Positions 17,951 through 25,676 of a DNA stretch of 64,000 nt are shown one piece after another. Numbering within the stretch: position 1 is the first letter of the stretch; the number at the start of each line of letters is the position of its first letter. The stretch covers positions 62,001-126,000 of the forward strand of contig NZ_JAIVKK010000002.1 in assembly GCF_020524005.1 (NCBI RefSeq). The letters run 5' to 3'. Source of the DNA: Microbulbifer aggregans. GTDB lineage: Bacteria; Pseudomonadota; Gammaproteobacteria; Pseudomonadales; Cellvibrionaceae. The notes under the pieces were generated by a model. That model was given only the letters and a program-made list of their open reading frames with translations. It was not told where the DNA came from and did no database searches. Position numbers and translations under genes: made by a program.

Positions 17951-20900
17951 ATGCAGTACGCCGAACTTTTTTGTCAAAGCAATTTCTCTTTCCTCCAGGG
18001 CGCCTCACACCCGCAGGAACTGGTCGCCACCGCCTGTAAGCTTGGCTATCAAGCGCTGGCGATTACCGACGAATGCTCTATGGCCGGTGTAGTGCGTGCT
18101 TATAGCGAGCTGGAAAGACTCAAAGCCGAAGGCAGTACACTCAAACTGATCTGCGGCAGCTTTTTCCGGCTACAGGAAAACGGTTTGCAATTGGTGCTGC
18201 TGGCCCAGGACAAAACCGCCTATACCGAAATCTGCCAGTTAATTTCCCACTCGCGCCTGCGCAGCGAAAAAGGCAGTTACCACACCCAGCTGCAAGATGT
18301 GATTCGAATTTGTAGGAGCGCGCTCTGCCTGTGGATACCCACTGAGGAAGTAGCCGATATCCCCGCCGCCCTTCTTGGCCATTTTCGTGCCCGAATCTAC
18401 ATTGCCTTGATTAACAACCTGCATCCCGGGCAAAACCAGCAACACCAAAAGTTACAGGCCCTTGCCCAAAAGCATAAGCTGCCGCTGGTCGCCACCAATG
18501 CGGTACTGATGCACAACCGCAGCCGCAAGCCCCTGCAGGATGTCCTCAATGCCAACTACCATAACTGCACACTGAACGAACTTGGATACCGCCTGCAGCA
18601 AAATGCCGAGCGCTACCTCCGCCCGTTACAGGAAATGGAAAACCTGTTCCCACAGGAAACCCTGAACAACAGCGCAAAAATTGCCGAACGGTGCACATTC
18701 AGCCTGTCAGAATTGCGCTACCAGTATCCATCAGAGGTACTCCCATCAGGAATCTGCGCCAGTGACTATTTGCGCAAGCTGGTGGAAAGCGGGCTTAAAG
18801 CCCGCTGGCCCAAAGGCCCTGAGGAACGGATACGCAAGCAGATCGAAACCGAGCTCATACTCATCGCAGAACTCGAGTACGAGCATTATTTCCTCACCAT
18901 CTACGACATCGTGCAGTTTGCTCGCAGCCAGCACATTCTCTACCAGGGACGCGGTTCCGCCGCCAACTCGGTAGTGTGTTACTGCCTGTTTATTACCGAG
19001 ATAGACCCCCACAAAATCGGCCTGCTGTTCGAGCGTTTTATTTCCCGCGAGCGCAATGAACCGCCGGATATCGACGTGGATTTCGAGCACGAGCGGCGCG
19101 AGGAAATTATCCAGTACATCTACCGGAAATACGGCCGCGAACGTGCCGGCCTTGCCGCCACCAAGATCACCTACCGGTTCAAAAGTGCGCTGCGGGATAT
19201 CGGCAAGGCACTGGGGCTCGGTGCCGCTACCATCGAGCGCCTGCAGGCCGAGCGCACCTGGTGGGACACGCTGGAAGACTTCCCGAAACAGATGGAAAAG
19301 GCCGGTATCGATACGAGTAGCACCACCGGCAGAATGCTGCCCACCCTGCTGCAGCAGATTTACGGTTTTCCCCGACACCTGTCCCAACACGTGGGCGGGT
19401 TTGTCATTACCGAGCAGCCACTCAGCCACCTGGTTCCGCTGGAAAATGCCTCGATGGAAGACCGCACCATCATCCAGTGGGACAAGGAAGATATCGAAGA
19501 CCTGAAGCTGATGAAGGTGGATATCCTCGCCCTCGGCATGCTCACCGCCCTGCGCAAATCACTGGCATATATGGCACTGTATGGGCGCAAAATGAAGCTT
19601 CAGGACATCCCACCAGACGACCCGGCGGTCTATGAAATGATGTGCCGGGCCGATACCGTCGGTGTCTTCCAGATCGAATCCCGCGCACAGATGAGCATGT
19701 TGCCGCGTCTGCAACCGCAGCGCTTTTACGAACTGGTGATAGAGATTGCCATCGTCCGCCCGGGCCCGATTCAGGGCGGCATGGTGCATCCCTACCTGCG
19801 CCGTAAACAAAAGCTGGAACCGATCAATTACCCCCATGAAAACCTGCGCCCGGTACTGGAGCGCACCCTGGGCGTGCCGATTTTTCAGGAGCAGGTGATC
19901 AAGCTTTCCATGGTGGCCGCCGGCTTCAGCGGTGGCGAGGCCGATGCCCTGCGCCGGGCGATGGCCAGCTGGGGGAAAAACGGCAACCTGATTCAGTTCC
20001 GGGAAAAGCTGATCGCCGGGATGCGGGCCAACGGCTACAGCGACGCCTTCGCCGTACAATTGTTTGAGCAGATGAAGGGCTTCGGCTCCTATGGTTTCCC
20101 CGAATCCCACTCCGCCAGCTTCGGCCTGCTGGCCTACTTTTCCGCCTGGATCAAATGCCATCACCCGGCCGCCTTTTACTGCGGCCTGCTCAACAGCCAG
20201 CCCATGGGCTTCTACGCTCCCGCACAGCTGGTCTACGATGCCCAGCGCCACAACGTCACCGTACTGCCCATCGATGTACAGTACAGCCACTGGCACCACA
20301 GCCTGGAACTTCCCACTTCGTCATCCCGGCGAAAGCCGGGATCCAGCAACCTGCACCAGCACGACAACAAAACCAGCGCACCAGCCCTGCGCCTGGGTAT
20401 GCGCCTGATAAAAGGCCTCAACGAAGACAGCGCAGAAGCAATCGCTACCCAGCGTCAGCAGTACCGTTTCGAATCCTTGGAAGACTTCCACCAGCGCGTA
20501 ACCATCTCTCCCGAACAACGCGCCTACCTGGCCAGTGCCAACAGCTTCCACAGCCTGGCGGAAAACCGCTACCAGAACACCTGGCAGGCCCTGAGTAACC
20601 AACTGGACAGTCTGCCAACCAGCGAACACCAACCCGAGCACACACTGGAAGACAATACCTACAGCGACTACGCCAGCACCGGCCTCAGCCTGCGCGAACA
20701 CCCCATCGCCCTGCTGCGCAAACAGCACCGCTACCGCAACCTGTTGAGAGCCTGCGACCTGCCAAACCGCAGGGATGGCGAGCAGGTAAAAATCCTCGGC
20801 CTGACCACCTGCCGACAACGTCCGGGCAGTGCCGCCGGGGTTATGTTCCTGACACTGGAAGATGAGACCGGAGTGGTCAATGTGGTGTTGTGGGAACAGG

Positions 20901-21073
20901 TTCAGCAACGCTATAGAGCCGAGATTAAAGGGGGGAATATTTTACTGATCGAGGGCCGGTTACAGGTCAGCACCGAGAAGGGGGATCGACACTACTCAGT
21001 CATACACTTGGTAGGCCAGAAGTTACATTGCCTGGAGTGGAGCGAGATTCAGAGCGTTCGCAGCTTCCATTGA
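17951..21073 (+). CDS. dnaE2: Error-prone DNA polymerase III alpha subunit DnaE2
   Basis: 1040-aa C-family polymerase for SOS translesion synthesis. PHP domain at the N-terminus (YAELFCQSNFSFLQGASHP, ALAITDECSMAG), polymerase core with QGRGSAANSVVCYC and the catalytic PDIDVDFEHERREE, QHVGGFVITE, tandem HhH region and C-terminal OB domain (VKILGLTTCRQRPGSA). ATG at 17951 gives the usual MQYAELF start; GTG 17933 lies at the edge of a repeat and is less likely. Two stretches look repeat-derived: 18311-18331 (encoding about CRSALCL) and 20319-20350 (encoding SSSRRKPGSSN in a linker before PALRLGMRL). Both keep the frame. Confidence 0.94.
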   Translation: MQYAELFCQSNFSFLQGASHPQELVATACKLGYQALAITDECSMAGVVRAYSELERLKAEGSTLKLICGSFFRLQENGLQLVLLAQDKTAYTEICQLISHSRLRSEKGSYHTQLQDVIRICRSALCLWIPTEEVADIPAALLGHFRARIYIALINNLHPGQNQQHQKLQALAQKHKLPLVATNAVLMHNRSRKPLQDVLNANYHNCTLNELGYRLQQNAERYLRPLQEMENLFPQETLNNSAKIAERCTFSLSELRYQYPSEVLPSGICASDYLRKLVESGLKARWPKGPEERIRKQIETELILIAELEYEHYFLTIYDIVQFARSQHILYQGRGSAANSVVCYCLFITEIDPHKIGLLFERFISRERNEPPDIDVDFEHERREEIIQYIYRKYGRERAGLAATKITYRFKSALRDIGKALGLGAATIERLQAERTWWDTLEDFPKQMEKAGIDTSSTTGRMLPTLLQQIYGFPRHLSQHVGGFVITEQPLSHLVPLENASMEDRTIIQWDKEDIEDLKLMKVDILALGMLTALRKSLAYMALYGRKMKLQDIPPDDPAVYEMMCRADTVGVFQIESRAQMSMLPRLQPQRFYELVIEIAIVRPGPIQGGMVHPYLRRKQKLEPINYPHENLRPVLERTLGVPIFQEQVIKLSMVAAGFSGGEADALRRAMASWGKNGNLIQFREKLIAGMRANGYSDAFAVQLFEQMKGFGSYGFPESHSASFGLLAYFSAWIKCHHPAAFYCGLLNSQPMGFYAPAQLVYDAQRHNVTVLPIDVQYSHWHHSLELPTSSSRRKPGSSNLHQHDNKTSAPALRLGMRLIKGLNEDSAEAIATQRQQYRFESLEDFHQRVTISPEQRAYLASANSFHSLAENRYQNTWQALSNQLDSLPTSEHQPEHTLEDNTYSDYASTGLSLREHPIALLRKQHRYRNLLRACDLPNRRDGEQVKILGLTTCRQRPGSAAGVMFLTLEDETGVVNVVLWEQVQQRYRAEIKGGNILLIEGRLQVSTEKGDRHYSVIHLVGQKLHCLEWSEIQSVRSFH
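18311..18331 (+). repeat. REP-like half unit inside dnaE2
   Basis: TGTAGGAGCGCGCTCTGCCT resembles the TGTAGGAGCCTGCTTGCAGG half unit found elsewhere and REP sequences of pseudomonads. It lies in the PHP-domain part of dnaE2 and stays in frame. Only part of the palindrome is conserved. Confidence 0.45.
20319..20350 (+). repeat. GTCATCCCGG-family half repeat inside dnaE2, in frame
   Basis: CGTCATCCCGGCGAAAGCCG GGATCCAGCAAC (written in two blocks) matches the left half of the intergenic repeats and forms ATCCCGGC-GAAA-GCCGGGAT. It is translated as SSSRRKPGSSN, in a segment between QYSHWHHSLEL and the conserved PALRLGMRLIKGL. Confidence 0.8.
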
Positions 21074-21118
21074 TGCTCAATCACCTCTTCCACAGATTGA
21101 TAGCAACAAAACTTATGC

Positions 21119-21364
21119 CTAGGACTGATGATTTTTGGCCGTTTGATAAAGCTGATCTTTCAGGCGAGCACGCTGGGTTTTCAGCTCTTTAAAATGGTCA
21201 TCATCAGTAGCTACACCGCGCTCTTCCAAGCCTCGGATCGTCTTATCCAGCTTATGGTAATTGTCGCGGTCACTCTTGAACTGAATACTGTCCTGAATCA
21301 GGTGCCGGATACTGTCGGCGAGATCGGGGAACTCGGTTTCCAGAGTACGTGAGGCACTGGCCAT
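21119..21364 (-). CDS. DUF465 / YdcH family protein
   Basis: 81-aa, mostly helical protein with FPDLADSIRHLIQDSIQFKSDRDNYHKLDKTIRGLE followed by a basic helix (KELKTQRARLKDQLYQ), a typical DUF465/YdcH pattern likely to form a coiled-coil hairpin. Function unknown. It is a monocistronic gene convergent with dnaE2, with an ATG start after GAGGAG. Confidence 0.82.
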   Translation of the reverse strand: MASASRTLETEFPDLADSIRHLIQDSIQFKSDRDNYHKLDKTIRGLEERGVATDDDHFKELKTQRARLKDQLYQTAKNHQS

Positions 21365-21695
21365 TGACGGTAACTCCTCATAATATTGGCTTCATCAGCC
21401 ATTTTAGTATCCGATCTATCAATAACAACAAAGTATCAACAATTTATACTTCGATTCCCACCTTTTCCGGCTGCCAAAAGCCGGTAGTCGCAACGAGAGT
21501 TGGCTCTACCAAGCGCATCCAGTCAGATGCCTCGACTACAGTAGAGCCTACTCCCTAAACAGCCAGAGATCACAAAAGAGCGACACATCTAACCGCCACC
21601 TCCCAGCACAACGACGGATCCAGTTATGAAGATCCGATCCATCGCATGGATGGTGAAACTACAAGTAACTTATACCCAAAATAAATCTCGAAGCA
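21365..21695. other. Intergenic region at the left edge of the AT-rich island
   Basis: 331 bases between the YdcH-like gene and the dprE2-like gene. No supported reading frame, tRNA or integrase-type site was seen. Composition changes here, from GC-rich on the left to AT-rich on the right. Confidence 0.4.
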
Positions 21696-22433
21696 CTACA
21701 AACTAGTACGCAGAAAGATAAATCTTGGAAGATTCCGGACAACCCCCATAATCCCAGCCCAAAAAAATGGAAGGTATACCACTGACTTTTTTGTACTGAT
21801 AGCTCTCACGATGCCTTCAGCAACCTTTTCTGGTTTAGCCCAAAGTACTCCCTTCGCGAAATCTTTAGTCATAGGGGTATCAACAAATCCTGGACGGATA
21901 TCGAGCACTACAACCCCCTTTGAGAACAGACGGTGGCGCATGCCTTCTAAAAAAGCTGACAGCATAGCTTTCGCCGCACCATATACATAATTAGATTTCC
22001 TGCCCCGATCCCCTGCAACACTGGTAATTACCGCAATTGTTCCCTTGCCTACGTACTCCATTTTGTTTGCCAGATGTGTCAAAAGAGACACAGAGCTCAA
22101 AGCATTCACTTTTATTTCGGAAAGCGCACTTTCGGCAGAATTCTCACAAAGTGACTGATCAGGCAATGTACCATGTGCGAGCAAAACAACATCGACCTCT
22201 CCGAGCCGGTCGAATACATCGTCAAGTATGGAAACGTGAGCGTCAAAATCACAAACATCAAAAACCGCAGAATGCACATCGGCCGCTCCACGCACACGCA
22301 AATCGTTAACTATTTTGTCGAGTCGCCCTTGATTTCTCGCCAGCAGATAGATTTCGTCGCCTTGCTTCGCGTAAAGGCGGGCCACAGACTCTGCAATCGA
22401 GGAAGTGGCACCGATAATCAATATTTTCTTCAT
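21696..22433 (-). CDS. SDR-family reductase, DprE2-like
   Basis: 245-aa short-chain dehydrogenase with the nucleotide-binding motif ILIIGATSSIAESVARLYA and the catalytic YVYGAAKAML (YxxxK). Overall pattern matches DprE2/NoeP-type enzymes, which reduce the 2-keto intermediate made by DprE1 to polyprenyl-phosphoryl-D-arabinose with NAD(P)H. Its start lies two bases from the end of the dprE1-like gene, so the two are co-transcribed, as in mycobacteria. Many SDRs look alike; the dprE1 neighbour is what makes this assignment convincing. Confidence 0.85.
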   Translation of the reverse strand: MKKILIIGATSSIAESVARLYAKQGDEIYLLARNQGRLDKIVNDLRVRGAADVHSAVFDVCDFDAHVSILDDVFDRLGEVDVVLLAHGTLPDQSLCENSAESALSEIKVNALSSVSLLTHLANKMEYVGKGTIAVITSVAGDRGRKSNYVYGAAKAMLSAFLEGMRHRLFSKGVVVLDIRPGFVDTPMTKDFAKGVLWAKPEKVAEGIVRAISTKKSVVYLPFFWAGIMGVVRNLPRFIFLRTSL

Positions 22434-22435
22434 AC

Positions 22436-23737
22436 TTAAAGACCTAATCGCTGAGATTGAGTGGAATTGAAATGTTTATGCGCACCCCATTGCCTTCTTA
22501 ATTCGGAAAATTTTTCCCAGCGAGGATAACTTTTTCGGAATACTTCTTTTGACATACGAGCATCTTTAGCCAAGTAAACGCGTCCGCCATAAGCGACAAC
22601 AATCTCATCAAGCTCATCCAACAAAGAGAGAACCTCTCTAGAAAGCTTCAAATCTAAAGCTAACGTATACCCTCCTAAAGGAAATGAAAGATGGTTACAA
22701 TTTTCGGTTCCAAACATCTTCAACACAGCGAGAAAAGAGCCCTTCTTTGAAGCCGACAATCGACTTAGAATAGCCGAAAGACCTTCAATACCCGCTTCTT
22801 TCGGAATAACAAACTGGTACTGTAAAAAACCACCGGCGCCGTACAAGCGATTCCAGTTAAGAATACCGTCTAACGGGTAAAAATAGGGTTCGTAATGTAC
22901 AATCGCATGAGATCGAACCTTTGTCATACGATGATAGTAGGCACTATTAAAAGCCTGCATCGTAAGGCCGTTAAGAAAAAAATCCGGCATATCAAAAGGA
23001 ACAGATAGCTTGGCCTTTTTCCCCACAACCAACCCACCTTCCTTCGTGTGTTCGCCTAGCATAACTAAGGAACGCCCAAGCCCACTTCCGGTAGTAAGGC
23101 AATCAATCCACGCAACCGAATAAGTCGAAGAGTGATTCTCTTCAAGTATTTCGACCGTTTCTTCGAGATTCTTCGTTTTTATTGTCGTCGCGTCGATAAA
23201 GCTACTTGGAACTCTTTTGAGGCGGATTTCCACTTCCAGAATTAAGCCGGTCAACCCCATCCCACCACAAGTCGCATAAAAGAGGCTCGCATTTTGATTT
23301 CTAGAGCACTCAACTACACCGTTGGGAGTCGCGAGCTTAATCGACTCCACGAATTCAGAAAAACAGCCATCTAGATGGTGATTCTTACCATGAACGTCAC
23401 TCGCCACAGCACCACCAACGGTCACAAATTTTGTACCTGGTGTAACCGACAAGAACCAGCCTTCAGGTATAATCAACTCAAGAATAGATGCTAAAGTCGT
23501 TCCTGAAGAACAACGCAAAAGACCAATTTTCTTATCAAAGAAACGAAAATGGTCCAGATATAAGCTATGTAACGTAGTGTGGGCTAATGCGCTATCTCCG
23601 TAACTTCTTCCGAGCCCGCGTCCAATGAGCGATTGTTCACCGGCTAGCTCCACCAACTTCTGAACGTCACCATCACACAAGGGGTATTCGGCATGAGAAT
23701 CTATGTAGGGGTAGCGCCCCCACCCGCTTAGTCTCAC
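22436..23737 (-). CDS. FAD-dependent decaprenylphosphoryl-ribose 2'-oxidase-like protein (DprE1-like)
   Basis: 433-aa FAD-linked oxidase of the DprE1/NoeO type. N-terminal FAD-binding half: LIGRGLGRSYGDSAL (about 37-51) and GTKFVTVGGAVASDVHGKNHH (written as GTKFVTVGG and AVASDVHGKNHH, about 101-121). C-terminal substrate half ends GGRVYLAKDARMSKEVF…YPRWEKFSELRRQWGA. It would oxidise C2 of polyprenyl-phosphoryl-ribose in the first step of ribose-to-arabinose epimerisation. The residue aligned by me with Cys387 of the mycobacterial enzyme is Ala360 (GYTLALDL). It overlaps the gtrA-like gene by four bases. Confidence 0.9.
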   Translation of the reverse strand: MRLSGWGRYPYIDSHAEYPLCDGDVQKLVELAGEQSLIGRGLGRSYGDSALAHTTLHSLYLDHFRFFDKKIGLLRCSSGTTLASILELIIPEGWFLSVTPGTKFVTVGGAVASDVHGKNHHLDGCFSEFVESIKLATPNGVVECSRNQNASLFYATCGGMGLTGLILEVEIRLKRVPSSFIDATTIKTKNLEETVEILEENHSSTYSVAWIDCLTTGSGLGRSLVMLGEHTKEGGLVVGKKAKLSVPFDMPDFFLNGLTMQAFNSAYYHRMTKVRSHAIVHYEPYFYPLDGILNWNRLYGAGGFLQYQFVIPKEAGIEGLSAILSRLSASKKGSFLAVLKMFGTENCNHLSFPLGGYTLALDLKLSREVLSLLDELDEIVVAYGGRVYLAKDARMSKEVFRKSYPRWEKFSELRRQWGAHKHFNSTQSQRLGL

Positions 23738-24138
23738 GATACACCTCGAGAAACAAAAACAAATCGCTTGTCTAACTGATATTTCACGAAATAGCCAATC
23801 CCCAAACCAATCCCCCCCCCTAAATAGCGCATAGATTTCGACTGAAAAATCAGTTCAAACGTAAACTCCATTCCCCAAAAAATGAACGTGGTTAACACGC
23901 CCATTACCGCATAAAGACCAAACATCTTCGCATCCTGTTGCATCCCCTTGCCTACGAACCGGAAGATGTAGTGCTTGTCCAAATAATACTTGACCAGCAA
24001 TCCGGCAATAGTCCCAACCAAGATAGAACCTGCGATGGAGTAAGTCCCAGCATACAGGCGCAAGCTAAAGTCTTGGCTACAGATATTGATTACGGTAGCG
24101 AAGGTCGCAAAAATCGTGTAGCTTAGGGCGATTCGCAT
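23734..24138 (-). CDS. GtrA-family small membrane protein
   Basis: 134-aa protein with four predicted transmembrane segments and the GtrA signature (AGLLVKYYLDKHYIF near 45-60; GYFVKYQLDKRFVF at the C-terminus). GtrA proteins help translocate polyprenyl-phosphate-linked sugars. A GtrA member is encoded beside dprE1-dprE2 in mycobacteria and has been linked to DPA export or to anchoring of arabinosyltransferases. Here it is the first gene of gtrA-dprE1-dprE2. Only 35 bases separate it from the divergent UbiA-like gene. No clear ribosome site precedes the ATG. Confidence 0.85.
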   Translation of the reverse strand: MRIALSYTIFATFATVINICSQDFSLRLYAGTYSIAGSILVGTIAGLLVKYYLDKHYIFRFVGKGMQQDAKMFGLYAVMGVLTTFIFWGMEFTFELIFQSKSMRYLGGGIGLGIGYFVKYQLDKRFVFVSRGVS

Positions 24139-24173
24139 ATTAGAACTATAAGTTATTGATTTAGGGGGTAATT

Positions 24174-25061
24174 TTGCTAAATTCTACGGTATTCACCGAG
24201 GGAAGCAAATGGCTTTCGCCCGGTCTCATCAAATTGATGCGCCCTAAACAGTGGATCAAAAATACATTTGTACTACCTCCGCTGATCTTTTCTGGTCAAT
24301 TTTTGAACGCTTCCGCTGTTACGCAAGCACTAATAGCGACTGCGCTTTTCTGTATAGCATCCTCTGCCACATATATAATCAATGACTATCACGATATCGA
24401 ACGCGATAGGAAACACCCAGCCAAGTCCCTAAAACGACCATTAGCATCAGGCCAAGTCACCAAAGCCCAAGCGCTGGTTCTACTTGCCAGCTTATACGCC
24501 GTGCTCACCTGGGGATTTACAGTCGCCCCTAGTGTGATCGGTGTAATTTGTGGCTATCTCGCATTAAACCTTGCCTATACCTTCTACCTAAAGAACCAGC
24601 CTGTATTAGATATATTCACAATCGCAATTGGATTTGTATTGCGAGTGTACGCAGGCGCTACAGCAATAGATGTGCCAGTATCTTCCTGGATGTTTACCAC
24701 CACACTGTGTCTTGCCTTATACCTTGCGGCTATCAAGCGGAGACAAGAGCTGACTCAAAATGGAAGCGAGGGAAGGAAAGTACTACAGTACTACTCCCTC
24801 CCCCTTATTGACCGATATGCGGAAATGGCCGCAGTTGGAGCACTCCTCTTCTACAGCTTATTTGTGATGAACGCTCGCCCTGAACTGGTTATTACAATCC
24901 CACTAGTGATATTCGGACTGTTTCGTTATTGGTTTGTTGTAGAAAGCCGTAATGAAGGCGAGTCTCCAACTGATGTACTTTATTCCGACAAGCAGCTCAT
25001 GCTCACTGTCGTCCTCTGGGGAGTCGCCAGCACTGCAGCAATCTGGCCGACTGGAGCATAA
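24174..25061 (+). CDS. UbiA-family polyprenyl-phosphate phosphoribosyltransferase (DPPR synthase-like)
   Basis: 295-aa integral membrane prenyltransferase-fold protein related to mycobacterial DPPR synthase and rhizobial NoeC. It would transfer 5-phosphoribose from PRPP to a polyprenyl phosphate. The Asp-rich motif is N70-D-Y-H-D74-I-E-R-D78, followed by RKHPAKSLKRPLASG; RPKQWIKNTFVLPPL precedes it. About eight to nine membrane segments. A TTG start at 24174 is supported by AGGGGG five bases upstream; ATG 24237 is an alternative but would cut into the conserved RPKQW segment. It forms a two-gene unit with the DUF212 gene seven bases downstream. Confidence 0.88.
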   Translation: MLNSTVFTEGSKWLSPGLIKLMRPKQWIKNTFVLPPLIFSGQFLNASAVTQALIATALFCIASSATYIINDYHDIERDRKHPAKSLKRPLASGQVTKAQALVLLASLYAVLTWGFTVAPSVIGVICGYLALNLAYTFYLKNQPVLDIFTIAIGFVLRVYAGATAIDVPVSSWMFTTTLCLALYLAAIKRRQELTQNGSEGRKVLQYYSLPLIDRYAEMAAVGALLFYSLFVMNARPELVITIPLVIFGLFRYWFVVESRNEGESPTDVLYSDKQLMLTVVLWGVASTAAIWPTGA

Positions 25062-25068
25062 GCCTCGA

Positions 25069-25503
25069 ATGAACTTGACCTATGCCATCACTCCATTCGT
25101 AACCTGGCTCGTGGCCGGGTCAATGAAATTTGCCATCAACAGTATTAAGGCCAAGAGGTTGGCCTTCGGCCTTATCGGGTACGGTGGGCTACCCAGTAAT
25201 CACAGCGCAATTGTAAGCAGTATGGCTGCCCTAATTGCTCTACGAGAAGGAATCAATCACCCCGCATTCGGGGTAGCTATAGCGCTAGCGTTCATAGTAA
25301 TCCTTGACGCCAATAGTCTCCGTAGGGAGGTAGGGAAGCACGCTGAAAGCATAAACCAAATTTACGCCGAGAGACCCCAGTTAGCACATAAAAAAAAATT
25401 ACGTGAACGTATTGGCCACTCTCGCCTAGAAATCATTGCAGGAATTATCACTGGAACCATTACTGCCTGGGCAATAGAATGGAGCTTTAGCATTTTTCTA
25501 TAA
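25069..25503 (+). CDS. Divergent PAP2 / DUF212 family membrane protein, candidate lipid-phosphoribose phosphatase
   Basis: 144-aa membrane protein. Conserved family blocks are GGLPSNHSAIVSSM (about 39-52), ILDANSLRREVGKHA (about 78-92) and GHSRLEIIAG (about 116-125), which correspond to DUF212, annotated as a divergent PAP2 or acid-phosphatase-related family. Directly following the DPPR-synthase-like gene, it is well placed to remove the 5-phosphate from polyprenyl-phosphoryl-5-phosphoribose, the step assigned to a PAP2 protein in mycobacteria. This function is inferred from context. The start ATG 25069 lies seven bases after the upstream stop. Confidence 0.8.
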   Translation: MNLTYAITPFVTWLVAGSMKFAINSIKAKRLAFGLIGYGGLPSNHSAIVSSMAALIALREGINHPAFGVAIALAFIVILDANSLRREVGKHAESINQIYAERPQLAHKKKLRERIGHSRLEIIAGIITGTITAWAIEWSFSIFL

Positions 25504-25676
25504 AAGAAAAAATAATAGCGAATCAGAATTAACTTTCGCGCTTAGTTAGAACCATTCCACCGATAGGCAAATATATTAAAACCCTATTAAAAAATTTCGA
25601 AGAAAGCGAAATGTCAACACTCAACTAACAGCAATGCCCGCCTCCGATATATACACATATAGCCCTGAAAACTCTT

